Part shown: one piece after another, positions 1 to 8,845 of the stretch
Layout of the letters: the number at the start of each line of letters is the position of its first letter
How positions within the stretch are numbered: position 1 is the first letter of the stretch
NCBI GenBank assembly: GCA_004298015.1
Contig: SCSE01000035.1
Coordinates: forward strand, 1-64,000
Reading direction: 5' to 3'
Source: Rhodanobacter sp.
GTDB lineage: Bacteria; Pseudomonadota; Gammaproteobacteria; Xanthomonadales; Rhodanobacteraceae
Length of the DNA: 64,000 bases
The notes under the pieces: generated by a model
Told to the model about the DNA's origin: nothing
Databases searched by the model: none
The model's input: the letters and a program-made list of their open reading frames with translations, nothing else
Program-made: the position numbers and the translations under genes

Positions 1-17
1 TCGACGAACCGATCTGA

Positions 18-927
18 CTACCGATACGATGAAACAGCACCGAGGGCCGTCGCCCTCGGCTTCCATCCCTGGTCAATTTTCAATCGGCAGAGATGGTCAA
101 CTTTCAGTCGGCAGCAACACACGGACACATCAATGCTGTGAAATCGCCATTTCGGCATGACTTCGACGAGCTTACCCTCTTGAACGAACGACGGAGACAC
201 AATAGGTGGCAAGTCGCCTATGCCCGCGCCTGAGACCAAGGCCGTCGCCAGGCCCGCGTAGTCATTCATGGCCAAATTGGGTTGAAATGTGATTGTCTCG
301 GTTCTTGCACCGTCCAGGAATGTCCACGAGCTCTGTGGGTTCCAGAACGAAAAAGCGAGTAGTCGGTGGCTCAACAAGTCAGCCGGCTTCTCCGGCGCCT
401 TGACATTCTCCAGATAGGCCGGGCTTGCGAGCAGTTGATGACGATAGCGCAGCACCTTTCGGGCAATAAGGGCCGAGTCTTCCAATGGACCGACACGGAA
501 CACGAGATCGATGCCCTCTACAATGTGATCCACATAGCGATCAGTAACCAACACTTGCACACTGACTTCCGGGTAGGACGCTTGGAACCCGGTTATCAGT
601 GGTGCGAGCAAGCTATCAGAAATGCTGGGGGGCGCCGACAGCCGCAGCGTGCCCTTTACTTGCGTCAGTTGGTTCGAGACCACGCCATCCACAGCTTCGC
701 TGACTTCCAGACCTTTTCGAGCGTATTCAAGTACGTCAACCCCAACTTCGGTCAGGCGAAGTTGCCGTGTCGAACGCTCAAGCAGCCGAACACCGAGCTG
801 GTCTTCCAGCTCAGCCACTTTGCGGCTTACGGTTGATATTGGCATCCCAAGGCGCTGAGCGGCTTTGGTGAAGCTCTTGGCTTCTACAACCTTTTGCAAA
901 GATGAGCAGTGCGTTCAGGTCCAACAT
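18..927 (-). pseudogene. LysR-family transcriptional regulator, frameshifted and C-terminally truncated
   Basis: The frame carries a normal LysR helix-turn-helix (FTKAAQRLGMPISTVSRKV) followed by most of the substrate-binding domain. The natural start is the ATG at 927, preceded by TTAGGA; it encodes MLDLNALLIFAK and then runs out of frame. One extra A in a run of four (T-run at 892-895 on the plus strand) separates this from VVEAKSF in the main frame, which itself has a stop codon 18 bases above its first usable TTG. At the other end, similarity to the family stops near WRFHSIDVSV, about 35 residues short, and the frame continues through the 21-bp direct repeats as unrelated sequence. It is divergent from the SnoaL-like/DoxX/MDR cluster and was probably its regulator. 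A sequencing error in the A-run could explain the frameshift but not the lost C-terminus. Confidence 0.8.
70..114. repeat. Paired 21-bp direct repeats, possible IS21-type end
   Basis: Two copies of TGGTCAAnTTTCAnTCGGCAG lie at 70-90 and 94-114 and differ at only two positions. Closely spaced repeats of this kind are typical of IS21-family termini; that family assignment is from memory and unverified. They coincide with the point where the LysR gene to the right loses similarity to its family, so an insertion that removed the regulator's C-terminus is the simplest reading. No transposase is visible inside the window, so any element would extend to the left. Confidence 0.4.
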
Positions 928-1040
928 TACATTCCTAAATCTGGGAAAGTCATTTCAAAAATACCATCTAATTCTAGATGATGGAACAAATTACACTTCC
1001 CACACTTCGAAAAATACCGGTTGCCACGCAGGAGAAAAAT
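928..1040. promoter_or_regulatory. Divergent intergenic region with LysR-type palindrome
   Basis: This short A+T-rich gap separates the LysR remnant from the cluster it faces. It contains CATCTA-ATTC-TAGATG at 965-980, a perfect 6+6 bp inverted repeat of the size and position expected for a LysR recognition site. The assignment as an operator is inferred from layout only. Confidence 0.45.
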
Positions 1041-1517
1041 ATGAAAAAACTTACAAAAGCGCTGTGTGTGGCGACCGCTGCGATCTCGCTGTCCACAGGA
1101 GCCGCTGCCACCGAAAATGACGCAGATCGCTTGCAGATTGAGGCGGTGTTGTCGATTTACGAAAAGGCATTGAACGCCTCGGATGCGAATACTGTAATGA
1201 CGCTCTATACAGACGATGGCGTGTTTATGCCTCAGCACAGTGTGCCGAATGTGGGTAAAAAAATGGTGCGCGCCGCATACAATAGAGTGTTCCAGACCAT
1301 CACGCTTGACATCAAGTTCACCGTTGACGAAATCATGCAGGTATCGCCACATTGGGCTTTTGTCCGCACACACTCCGAAGGCTTTGTGACCGTCAATGCG
1401 ACGGGTGACAAGGGGCCGGAAGCCAATCAGGAACTGTTCATTTTCCAAAAGCTGGATGACGGTGGCTGGAAAATCGCGCGCTACATATTCTCCACCACGA
1501 ATCCACCACGCCGGTAG
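1041..1517 (+). CDS. Secreted SnoaL/NTF2-like domain protein
   Basis: This 158-residue protein has an N-terminal signal peptide (MKKLTKALCVATAAISLSTG, probable cleavage after AAA or ATE) and an NTF2-like body. The body shows features of the SgcJ/EcaC or DUF4440 type, such as IEAVLSIYEKALNASDANTV and LYTDDGVFMPQ. Such proteins form small cone-shaped folds that bind or modify small hydrophobic ligands, often with no proven reaction. The start at 1041 is chosen because GGAG lies 8-10 bases before it and the signal peptide follows directly; an in-frame start at 978 would bury the signal. It leads a co-oriented cluster with DoxX and an MDR oxidoreductase, 11 bases before DoxX, which suggests an envelope role in redox or electrophile stress. 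The substrate is unknown. Confidence 0.75.
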   Translation: MKKLTKALCVATAAISLSTGAAATENDADRLQIEAVLSIYEKALNASDANTVMTLYTDDGVFMPQHSVPNVGKKMVRAAYNRVFQTITLDIKFTVDEIMQVSPHWAFVRTHSEGFVTVNATGDKGPEANQELFIFQKLDDGGWKIARYIFSTTNPPRR

Positions 1518-1528
1518 GAGAGGTTCTC

Positions 1529-1930
1529 ATGTTAAATCAATTGACCAAATTTGCCGATGTGCCTGCGCGGGTGCTGATGGCGGCGATTTTTGTTCTGTCG
1601 GGCGTTGGCAAGATCACGGCATATGAGGCAACTCGAGGTTACATGGAGGCGTTCGGGTTGCCAGGCATTCTCCTTGCCCCGACTGTTGTCTTCGAGCTGG
1701 GTGCCGGTCTCGCGTTGCTGGTCGGTCTTAAGACGCGCTATGTGGCCATTTTATTGGCCGGGTTCTCGATCATCTCAGCCGTAATCTTTCACGCCAATTT
1801 TGGCAACCAAATGCAGCAGATTATGTTCCTGAAAAACCTCGCGATGGCGGGTGGATTTCTGCTGCTTGCCAAGGTCGGTGCACCGGGTTTGAGTGTGGAT
1901 CAACTCCTGGCGGCAAGGAAGGGAGCGTAG
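1529..1930 (+). CDS. DoxX family membrane protein
   Basis: A 133-residue integral membrane protein with four predicted hydrophobic segments and the DoxX signature region near the N-terminus (RVLMAAIFVLSGVGKI). DoxX/DoxD-like proteins are small four-helix membrane proteins associated with quinone or thiol redox chemistry, but most bacterial members have no assigned reaction. A strong GTAGGAGAGG ribosome-binding site overlaps the stop of the SnoaL-like gene. Only three bases separate its stop from the next gene, so the three form one operon. Membership of the family is clear; the role is not. Confidence 0.85.
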   Translation: MLNQLTKFADVPARVLMAAIFVLSGVGKITAYEATRGYMEAFGLPGILLAPTVVFELGAGLALLVGLKTRYVAILLAGFSIISAVIFHANFGNQMQQIMFLKNLAMAGGFLLLAKVGAPGLSVDQLLAARKGA

Positions 1931-1933
1931 CGC

Positions 1934-2920
1934 GTGAACAACATGATGAAGGCCGCTGTCATCTATGAGGCTGGAGGACCGGAGGTCCTAAAAATTGAGA
2001 GCCGGCCTATTCCCCGACCGAAGGACGGCCAAGTGCTGATTCGCGTTAAAGCCTTTGGCCTGAACCGCTCCGAGTTGTTTACTCGACGGGGCTACTCTCC
2101 TGTTTCGGTGGTGCAGTTTCCGCGGATTCTAGGCATCGAAGCTGTGGGCGTTGTTGAGACTGCGCCAGGCGGCGAGTTTGAGCAAGGCGATATCGTGGCG
2201 ACCGCAATGGGTGGGATGGGCCGCTCGTTTGATGGTGGCTATGCTGAATTCACCTCTGTTCCTGCCAGTCAAGTCCAAAAGCTCGATACCAAGCTGCCCT
2301 GGGAAACGCTCGGCGCGATCCCTGAGATGCTGCAAACCGCCTGGGGGTCACTTTTCAGATCGCTACATCTGGAAAAAGGCGAATCGATTTTGATCCGTGG
2401 TGGCACCAGTTCGGTCGGCTTGGCCGCAGCCGCTCTTGCCAAGAATCACGGTGCGATTGTGGCGGCAACCACACGCAAACCCGAGCGGAACAGGCTTTTG
2501 CGAGACAACGGCGCTGATCACGTATTCATCGATACCGGAGAGATTGCTGATCAAGTACGCGATGTTTTTCCCTGCGGTGTAAACAAGGTTCTGGAGTTGG
2601 TCGGCACGACGACTCTACTGGATTCATTACGTAGCACCCGGTCCAAGGGCACCGTTTGCATGACGGGTATGGTGGGCGATCGATGGTTGTTCAAAGAGTT
2701 CAGCCCGATGAGTGCGATCCCTACGGCTGTGAGCCTGACCACCTATGCAGGCGGCGCAGATGATTTCATTCGTACACCCCTGCAGGATCTTGTTCGCCAG
2801 ATCGAGAGCGGCTTACTGCGACCATCGATCGGTCAATTATTTTCACTCGAAAATATCGTCGAAGCCCACCGGTGCATGGAGGAAAACCGTGCTGGCGGGA
2901 AGATCGTCGTGATCACCTAA
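1934..2920 (+). CDS. Quinone oxidoreductase-like MDR dehydrogenase
   Basis: A 328-residue medium-chain dehydrogenase/reductase. The N-terminal GroES-like half has no zinc-binding cysteines, and the Rossmann half carries the nucleotide motif [15 protein letters not shown] followed by a basic ATTRKPERN stretch that favours NADPH. This pattern fits the zinc-independent quinone oxidoreductase/enoyl reductase branch (QOR-like), which reduces quinones or activated double bonds. The GTG at 1934 has a purine-rich AAGGAAGGGAG 8-18 bases upstream; ATG codons at 1943 and 1946 are alternatives. It is the last gene of the SnoaL-like/DoxX operon, suggesting detoxification of quinones or other electrophiles under control of the divergent, now broken LysR gene. 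Confidence 0.85.
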   Translation: MNNMMKAAVIYEAGGPEVLKIESRPIPRPKDGQVLIRVKAFGLNRSELFTRRGYSPVSVVQFPRILGIEAVGVVETAPGGEFEQGDIVATAMGGMGRSFDGGYAEFTSVPASQVQKLDTKLPWETLGAIPEMLQTAWGSLFRSLHLEKGESILIRGGTSSVGLAAAALAKNHGAIVAATTRKPERNRLLRDNGADHVFIDTGEIADQVRDVFPCGVNKVLELVGTTTLLDSLRSTRSKGTVCMTGMVGDRWLFKEFSPMSAIPTAVSLTTYAGGADDFIRTPLQDLVRQIESGLLRPSIGQLFSLENIVEAHRCMEENRAGGKIVVIT

Positions 2921-3039
2921 GCTAGATTGGCGGGAACTCCGGTCTCCCAAGGTTCAGCTTCGATCCTTGACTGATCTGAGCCAGTTTCGTTTTTGATCTA
3001 CGAAACTCCGTTAAAAGCTTTTGGAGCCGGCATTTCTAC

Positions 3040-3516
3040 TTGGCTCAGGAGGACGACTTGCAATCATTGGCCATGTATATAAGGCGCATCAACTTTCTGG
3101 TGGCTAAGGGCGGCGGACTATTGATTGGTGTCGACTTGAAAAAGGACGCCGCGATTCTTGAGGCTACCTATAATGATGCGCAGGGTGTGACAGCCGAGTT
3201 CAATCTCAACATATTGGCGTATATAAATCGCAGCCTTGGGGCCGACTTCGGCCTAGGTAATTTCGCGCATCGGGCATTTTATCATGCTGAGAAAGGACGA
3301 ATAGAAATGCATCTGGTAAGCCTGCTGCAGCAGGAGGTACGAATCGGTGGCAGGATCTATGCGTTTAAGGCAGCGGAGACGGTTCACACCGAAAATTCCT
3401 ACAAATATTCGATAGAGGAATTTCATCAATTGGCAGAACAAACTGGCCTCATCCAAATCAAGGTGTGGGTCGACAGTAAAAAGTTGTTTAGCGTCCACTT
3501 TTTGGTAGGCCCATAG
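3040..3516 (+). pseudogene. egtD: 5'-truncated egtD (histidine N-alpha-methyltransferase) fragment
   Basis: From about 3091 the translation matches the C-terminal half of EgtD-type methyltransferases: GGGLLIGVDLKKD, AYNDAQGVTAEFNLN, FGLGNFAHRAFYHAEKGRIE and the conserved HTENSYKYSIEEF. EgtD uses S-adenosylmethionine to trimethylate histidine in ergothioneine synthesis and is about 320 residues long. Here only roughly 140 homologous residues remain, and the whole SAM-binding N-terminus (including FPGSTIGNF) is absent upstream. The TTG at 3040 is only the first possible start; the residues before GGGLL still resemble the family, so the break lies upstream of it. No egtB partner is nearby. It is best read as a dead fragment carried in the island. 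Confidence 0.75.
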
Positions 3517-3777
3517 CTCACACACAAGATTACTTTCCTCCAAAATTTGGAGCCTATTCATACTCCAAAATATTAGTTCGTTGCCGAGCGTTGAAGCTGG
3601 ATATTATGCGAATTTGGTAAGGCGTTTTTCGGTCACAACTGCCAAGCGTACTGAAGTAAATGAGATACTAAATGCCGCAACCTAGCCCCGGGCAAAATCT
3701 CGAGCAGAAAAGTTGAAATCCCATACTAGTTCGAACACCCATCGCGACTTGATATTCCAATATGAGGGAGACATAAA

Positions 3778-4071
3778 ATGTCGGCATTCATAATTTTTCA
3801 TTCTACGGTAACAGATCCAGATGCCTTTGCCGGTTACGCAAAATCAGTGCCCGCCACCTTGGCGCCCTTTGACGGCACGCTGCTGACCAAGGGCAAAGTT
3901 GAAAGGGTCTTTTCTGGTCAACACGAACACAGTAACGTCGGAATTATCCGATTTCCCGAGCTGGACAAGGCACACGAATGGTATGGGTCGGAGGCCTACC
4001 AAGCGTTGATTCCGGTACGGGATGCCGCAGCCGCCATGACGGTGATTAGCTACCAAGAGCCCGCGGCGTGA
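3778..4071 (+). CDS. DUF1330 domain protein
   Basis: A complete 97-residue protein of the DUF1330 family, a ferredoxin-like dimeric alpha/beta-barrel fold. Typical features are the opening beta strand (SAFIIFHSTVTDPDAFAGY), the central GKVERVFSG and the closing EAYQALIPVRDAAAAM. The biochemical role of the family is not established. A clear GAGGGAGA ribosome-binding site precedes the ATG. It stands alone in the accessory island, 261 bases after the egtD fragment, in sequence more A+T-rich than the core, which suggests horizontal acquisition with its surroundings. The gap in front of it (3517-3777) holds no gene or repeat I can support. Confidence 0.85.
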   Translation: MSAFIIFHSTVTDPDAFAGYAKSVPATLAPFDGTLLTKGKVERVFSGQHEHSNVGIIRFPELDKAHEWYGSEAYQALIPVRDAAAAMTVISYQEPAA

Positions 4072-4206
4072 TGAGATGACCTGATTCCGTTCGTCACGCA
4101 TTCAAGGTTGCGAGGCGGTAGGCCAGGGACGGCGTCCGTGCCACAGCGATGGTAAATCGCGGTACGAGCGCTGCCAGATCGAAACGACGATTGAAGCGGT
4201 AAGTGT

Positions 4207-4236
4207 CCCCCGGCAAAGCCGGGGGCTTTAGTTTTG
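4207..4236 (+). terminator. Rho-independent terminator, apparently orphan
   Basis: A perfect CCCCCGGC/GCCGGGGG stem (4207-4214 and 4218-4225) with an AAA loop is followed by CTTTAGTTTT. It starts four bases after a TAA (4200-4202) that closes a short Lys/Arg-rich open stretch with no start codon or recognisable homology. This looks like the 3' end and terminator of a gene whose body was lost at the island boundary. Confidence 0.6.
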
Positions 4237-4295
4237 TGAGCGGCTCGAAGCGGCTTGGGCGGGGTCGCTAACGTGCCCCCTCTGGTTGGGCCACC

Positions 4296-4547
4296 CTATG
4301 GTGGCCTGCCTATCGCGTCGGCGACCGAGTCCGCCTCGCGCCAGTCGGCGAAACCGCCAATTCGCGTGGCCTCGTCGATCGCCCGCCGGAATGCCGCCGC
4401 CACATTGCCTCGACCGCCCCGGGCACGCTCGGCCTTCAGCAGCAATGACTGGTACCACCGGTCGTCGCGCCCGGCGATGTCCAGCAGCAGATCGACGCCT
4501 TCGAGACATGCGGGGTAAATCAGTTCATCGAGTATGGTTGGGAACCG
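4296..4547 (-). pseudogene. C-terminal gene fragment directly after trpE
   Basis: Immediately after the trpE stop codon and in the same frame, 83 sense codons run to a TAG at 4296-4298 with no start codon. The peptide (FPTILDELIYPACLEGVDLL ... ERARGGRGNVAAAFRRAIDE ... FADWREADSVAD) has regular helical, amphipathic composition and normal codon use, so it looks like real coding sequence. I do not recognise the family. It is probably the 3' remnant of a gene fused to the trpE locus by deletion. The 4072-4547 gap otherwise holds only the orphan terminator. Confidence 0.45.
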
Positions 4548-6023
4548 TTACAACCCCTTCGCCGCCTGCGCCACCGCGCGGAACAGCGCGCGCCCCTTGC
4601 TCATGGTTTCCTCCCACTCGGCGGCCGGGTCGGAGTCGTAGACGATCCCCGCGCCGGCCTGCACGTAGAGGCGGCCGTCCTGGATTACCGCGGTACGGAT
4701 CGCGATCGCGGTATCGGCATCGCCCCACCAGCCGATCCAGCCGATCGCACCGGCGTAGATGTTGCGCTTGGTCGGCTCCAGCTCCTGGATGATTTCCAGC
4801 GCGCGGATCTTCGGCGCCCCGCTGAGGGTGCCGGCCGGGAACGTCGCCTTGAGCACGTCCATGTAGCTGAGCCCGGGCGTGGCGGTGCCCTGCACCTCGG
4901 ACACGATATGCATCACGTGCGAGTAGCGCTCGATTGCGAACGAGTCGGTGACCTCGACCGTGCCGGCTTCGCTGATCCGCCCGATGTCGTTGCGACCCAG
5001 GTCGATCAGCATCACGTGCTCGGCGCGCTCCTTCGGATCGGCCAGCAGCTCGGCCTCCAGCGCCTGATCCTCGGCTTCGGTCGCACCACGCTTGCGCGTG
5101 CCGGCGAGCGGGCGCACCACCACCTTGCCATCCTTGAGGCGAGCCAGGATCTCCGGCGAGGAACCGACGATCTGGGTATCGCCGAGGTCGAAAAAATACA
5201 TGTACGGCGAGGGGTTCATCGCGCGCAGCGCACGGTACACATCGACCGGCCGCGCATGGAAACCCACGCTCAGACGCTGCGACGGCACCACCTGGAAGAT
5301 GTCGCCGGCACGAATGTATTCCTTCGCCTGCTCCACCATCGCCTCGAAGGCTTCGCGCGTGAACGAGGACTTGAAGTCGCTCTCGTCCAGCGCCACCGAC
5401 TGGGTCGGCTGCGGATAGGACGCACCGCCCTGGCGCAGCCGATAGACCAGCGCGTCGAGCCGGCGCTGGGCCGTGGCATAGGCCTGCGGTTGCGACGGGT
5501 CGGCATGCACGATCAGGTACAGGCGGCCCTTGAGGTTGTCGAATACCGCCACTTCCTCGGCCAGCATCAGCAGCACGTCCGGCGTACCCAGTTCGTCCGC
5601 ACGATCCCACTGCGCCAGCCGCGGCTCGATGTAGCCGATCGTCTCGAAGCCGAAGTAGCCAACCAGCCCGCCGCTGAACGCGGGCAGCTGCGGCAGCCGC
5701 GGCACGTCGTACTGCTGGCGCAGCTGCTCGATCTCCGCCAGCGGATCGTCGAGATGGCGCCGCTCGGTGACCTCGCCCGAGTCCTCCACCTCCAACTCGT
5801 GCCCGCGCAGCCGGTACACCCGCTTCGCCGGCAAGCCGATGATCGAATAACGGCCCCAGTTGGCACCGCCTTCGACCGACTCCAGCAGAAAGGTATAGCG
5901 ACCGTCGGCCAGCTTCAGGTACACCGAAAGCGGCGTATCAAGATCGGAAAACACCTCGCGCACCAACGGTATGCGGGTGTGGCCCTGAGCTGCCAGGGCA
6001 TCGAATTCATCACGGGAGATCAC
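4548..6023 (-). CDS. trpE: Anthranilate synthase component I
   Basis: TrpE converts chorismate plus ammonia (from the TrpG glutaminase) to anthranilate and pyruvate, the first committed step of tryptophan synthesis in the cytoplasm. The 491-residue protein has the N-terminal regulatory part with the LLES-type tryptophan-binding motif (YTFLLESVEGG). It also has the chorismate-binding domain with FQVVPSQRLS, GSSPE, RPLAGTRKRG, DPKERAEHVMLIDLGRNDIG, FPAGTLSGAPK and a GAGIVYDSDP C-terminus. The GTG at 6023 gives the family-typical opening ISRDEFDALAAQGHTRIPLV. Upstream on the same strand is the pdsS kinase, with 56 bases between them. trpG, often near trpE in related genomes, is not in the window; instead the stop is followed at once by gene debris, so the downstream neighbourhood has been rearranged. 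Confidence 0.95.
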   Translation of the reverse strand: MISRDEFDALAAQGHTRIPLVREVFSDLDTPLSVYLKLADGRYTFLLESVEGGANWGRYSIIGLPAKRVYRLRGHELEVEDSGEVTERRHLDDPLAEIEQLRQQYDVPRLPQLPAFSGGLVGYFGFETIGYIEPRLAQWDRADELGTPDVLLMLAEEVAVFDNLKGRLYLIVHADPSQPQAYATAQRRLDALVYRLRQGGASYPQPTQSVALDESDFKSSFTREAFEAMVEQAKEYIRAGDIFQVVPSQRLSVGFHARPVDVYRALRAMNPSPYMYFFDLGDTQIVGSSPEILARLKDGKVVVRPLAGTRKRGATEAEDQALEAELLADPKERAEHVMLIDLGRNDIGRISEAGTVEVTDSFAIERYSHVMHIVSEVQGTATPGLSYMDVLKATFPAGTLSGAPKIRALEIIQELEPTKRNIYAGAIGWIGWWGDADTAIAIRTAVIQDGRLYVQAGAGIVYDSDPAAEWEETMSKGRALFRAVAQAAKGL

Positions 6024-6079
6024 GTCGGCAATCCACAAGGTCAAACCAGGGAAGCGGCCATTGTAGGGGAAGCCCGGCC

Positions 6080-8095
6080 TCAGCCACCCAAGCGCTGCCG
6101 TGGCATGCCTTTCAGTTGCAGCGTGAAGGCGACACCGCTGCCGTCGTCGAGATTGCGTGCCGTGGCGACGCCACCGTGGCGTTCGGCGACCAGCCGCACC
6201 ACGTAAAGACCAAGCCCCAGATGCGGTGCATCGCCGGGTGTCGCCTTGTCGCGCAGGCTGACCAGCGAATCGAACAATCGCCCCTGCATCGCCGCCGGCA
6301 GCGCGGGCCCCTGGTTGGACAGCGACATCGCGGCACCGTCGGCGGTGGCGTGCAGCGTGAGCCGCAGCCAGCCGTCGGCGGGCGTGAACGACAGCGCATT
6401 GTCGAGCAACTTGTCCAGCGCCTGCGCCAGCAGCTCGGGCGCGCAATGCAGATGCAGCGGAACCGTGGGCAGATCGCAGTCGAGCCGGCGCTGACCGACG
6501 AGCGGGCGATAGGCCTCGGCGCAGCCGCGTACCACCTCGCGCAAGTCGACATCCTCGGGCTCGGCCGCGCTGATCGCGCGCTCCATTCGGCTCGATTCGC
6601 TCATCGCCCGCACCAGCGTACCCAGCCGGGCGACGCCGTCGCGCGCGCGCTCCAGATAAGGCTGTGCATCGGCGGGCATCGCCGCATGCTCGAGGTTGTC
6701 CAGCGACGACTTGACGATCGCCAGCGGGGTATTCAGCTCGTGCGACAGTTTGGAGGCCAGCGTGCGCAGATAGTCGGTATAACCGTCGACCACCTCGAAC
6801 AAGCGCTCGAAGCTGCGCGCCAGGTCGCCGATCTCATCCGGCGCATCGGTCATCGGGAACCGCTCCTGCCTGAAAAGGCCGTCCAGACGTCCGTCACCGA
6901 GCTGGGCGCGCTCGGCGGCATTGCGCAGCCGGCCAAGCCGCAGACTGAGCCGGGTGGCAAAGGCCAGCAGAATGCCACCGGCCACCAGCAACACGCCGAA
7001 GCTGGTCAGCAGCAAACCGAACAGCGCACGATTGGCCAGCAGCGGCACGGTGCGGCTGGCCTGCTCCAGCAGCAGCACGCCGTCGACCTGGCCCGCATGC
7101 TCGATCGGCACCGCAGCGGCAAGCACCACGCTACCGCGTTCCTCGCCGTTGCGCCACACGCTGACCGGCTTGCCGGCACTGGCCTGGACCACTTCACGCG
7201 TATCCAGCCGCGGCACGTCCTGTGACCACAGGTTGGCACGCTCCATGCGCGTCGCCAGCAGCGAGCGATAGATCAGCGAGGCAAACCAGCCCGGCTGGCC
7301 GTGCGCACCCGGCGCGGTGTTCAAGCGACCGCTGCGCGCCAATAGCCAGCCCTGCGGCGACAGCACCCGCGCCTGCACCCGGTCGGGCACCAACCTGGCC
7401 AGTTCGCTGGATAGCGCGGTCGAATACTGCCGCAACGGCCGGTTCTCCACTGCCAGCGGGTTGCCGCCTGCGGCGGCGACATAGGCACCCACGCCGAGCG
7501 TCTGCAGCGCGTGCCGGTGCGGCAACCGCAACTCGACCCGGAAGCCGCTGCCATCCTCCTGCCATTGCGCAGGCAGCAGATCCGGCAGGCCGGCTACCGG
7601 CGGATCGAGCGCCCGCCCCAGCACGGCGCCCGGCGCGGCACTGGCCAGCAGGTAGCGCTGCCGGCCCTGCGCATCGCCGAGGCTGAGGATCAGGTGATCG
7701 GCGGCCAGCGCATCGGGATCGCCGGCATCGGCGCGGGTACGCCGCGTATCAGGTACCTGCGCATACAGGTACAGGCCGTCGCGATCCTCGGCCAGCAACA
7801 GCCGCCCCCCGTGGCCGAATCGCTGGCTCCACGGGGTCAATGGCGCCCAGTCGTCGCCGTAGCCATCCACGGTGATCGGATTGGTTGCGTGCTGCACATA
7901 CCAGACGCTGCCATCCTGTGGCGTGACCGCGCCGGTGACCACCAGGCTGCGCGCCACCGCCCGCGCGGACGCCTGCAGCGCCTGGGCCTGGCCCTCGCGC
8001 AGCAAGGTCTCCATCTGCCGCACGTACAGCCAACCGGCCACCGGCAACGCCAGCGTACACAGGGCGACCAGCAGCAGCTTGCGGCGCAACGTCAT
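6080..8095 (-). CDS. pdsS: Sensor histidine kinase of the proteobacterial dedicated sortase type (PdsS-like)
   Basis: A membrane sensor kinase of about 671 residues. It has an N-terminal transmembrane helix (LLLVALCTLALPVAGWLYV), a long periplasmic region resembling a carbohydrate-binding fold (NPITVDGYGDDWAPL), a second helix near residues 365-390, and a HAMP-like linker. The H-box is LASKLSHELNTPLAIVKSSL, and the ATPase domain has LLDNALSF, LSNQGP and HLGLGLYVVR. The FERLFEVVDGYTDYL stretch before the H-box is characteristic of the dedicated-sortase kinase family (TIGR03785-like, recalled rather than searched). The ATG at 8095 places the signal anchor at the N-terminus. It lies downstream of its likely response regulator, separated by one small secreted-protein gene. 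No sortase or LPXTG-like target is visible in the window. Confidence 0.8.
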   Translation of the reverse strand: MTLRRKLLLVALCTLALPVAGWLYVRQMETLLREGQAQALQASARAVARSLVVTGAVTPQDGSVWYVQHATNPITVDGYGDDWAPLTPWSQRFGHGGRLLLAEDRDGLYLYAQVPDTRRTRADAGDPDALAADHLILSLGDAQGRQRYLLASAAPGAVLGRALDPPVAGLPDLLPAQWQEDGSGFRVELRLPHRHALQTLGVGAYVAAAGGNPLAVENRPLRQYSTALSSELARLVPDRVQARVLSPQGWLLARSGRLNTAPGAHGQPGWFASLIYRSLLATRMERANLWSQDVPRLDTREVVQASAGKPVSVWRNGEERGSVVLAAAVPIEHAGQVDGVLLLEQASRTVPLLANRALFGLLLTSFGVLLVAGGILLAFATRLSLRLGRLRNAAERAQLGDGRLDGLFRQERFPMTDAPDEIGDLARSFERLFEVVDGYTDYLRTLASKLSHELNTPLAIVKSSLDNLEHAAMPADAQPYLERARDGVARLGTLVRAMSESSRMERAISAAEPEDVDLREVVRGCAEAYRPLVGQRRLDCDLPTVPLHLHCAPELLAQALDKLLDNALSFTPADGWLRLTLHATADGAAMSLSNQGPALPAAMQGRLFDSLVSLRDKATPGDAPHLGLGLYVVRLVAERHGGVATARNLDDGSGVAFTLQLKGMPRQRLGG

Positions 8096-8233
8096 GACAT
8101 GCGGATCCGGCGAAAAGGCAGCAAGGCCAGCCTGGGGATGATGCCGGCCCATAGTACGCAAACCTGTTCAGCCTGCACCTGGCACAGCGCTGTCGCGGGC
8201 TGCCGGCAATACACCTGCTGGCAGGCCGGGTCG

Positions 8234-8845
8234 CTAATGCGTACCGCTCGCGTGCGCCGTCCCCTCGGCGTGCGTATACACCATGTAGCGCGATTTCCCG
8301 ACCAACTGCCGAAACCGTGCCAGCAGCTGTTTCCGCTGTGGATCATTCGCCGCGACCGTCATCGACCAGCTGTAGCGGACCCCGGCAACCTTCCCGGGAT
8401 CGCAGAACACCACAGCGTCATCGAGGTGATCGGTTCCCTGATACAGCAAGCCGTGGCAAGGCATCGACGGATTGCCGACGGGAAACGCCGTCACCTTCGC
8501 CCGCGGATCAAGGCCGAGGTAATGCTTGCGATCGGCGCGCCATTCGGCGGCCAGCGTCGGCAGCTTGCGTGGCCATACGTTGAGCACCATCACCCGCTCC
8601 GGTTTGCCGGTCCAGGTGCCGTGGTAGATCACCGCGTTCACGCCGATCGCCTGCGCATAGTCACAGCAATCACTGGTCCAGCCACTCGGTACAGGCGCGC
8701 TGATGGCCCAGCCGGGAGCCGCACCATCGGCCTTGCCATAAGCGATCACCCTCTTCTCGCCAGAGGGTGTCCCGGGGCGCGCGGCCACCGCTGCCGACAG
8801 CGCGACAAACAGTACGGCCAGCCAGGCCGGTGCCCGGCGTCTCAT
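8234..8845 (-). CDS. Secreted protein of unknown function between pdsR and pdsS
   Basis: A 203-residue exported protein with a signal peptide (MRRRAPAWLAVLFVALSAAV, ending AVAA). The mature part contains a CC pair (SDCCDYAQAIGVN), two further cysteines (SMPCHGLLYQ, AVVFCDPGK) and a WPRKLPTL segment, suggesting a disulfide-stabilised periplasmic domain. I do not recognise a family. The ATG at 8845 overlaps the TGA of pdsR as ATGA, a classic sign of translational coupling; an in-frame ATG at 8854 is the alternative. With the kinase gene 138 bases downstream it forms one likely operon. That makes it a candidate ligand-sensing or accessory partner of the kinase, an inference from position alone. 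Confidence 0.8.
   Translation of the reverse strand: MRRRAPAWLAVLFVALSAAVAARPGTPSGEKRVIAYGKADGAAPGWAISAPVPSGWTSDCCDYAQAIGVNAVIYHGTWTGKPERVMVLNVWPRKLPTLAAEWRADRKHYLGLDPRAKVTAFPVGNPSMPCHGLLYQGTDHLDDAVVFCDPGKVAGVRYSWSMTVAANDPQRKQLLARFRQLVGKSRYMVYTHAEGTAHASGTH

Noticed and set aside
978-1040. N-terminal extension of the SnoaL-like protein
   Set aside because: It overlaps the LysR-type palindrome and would hide the signal peptide that starts at 1041 behind a proper ribosome-binding site.
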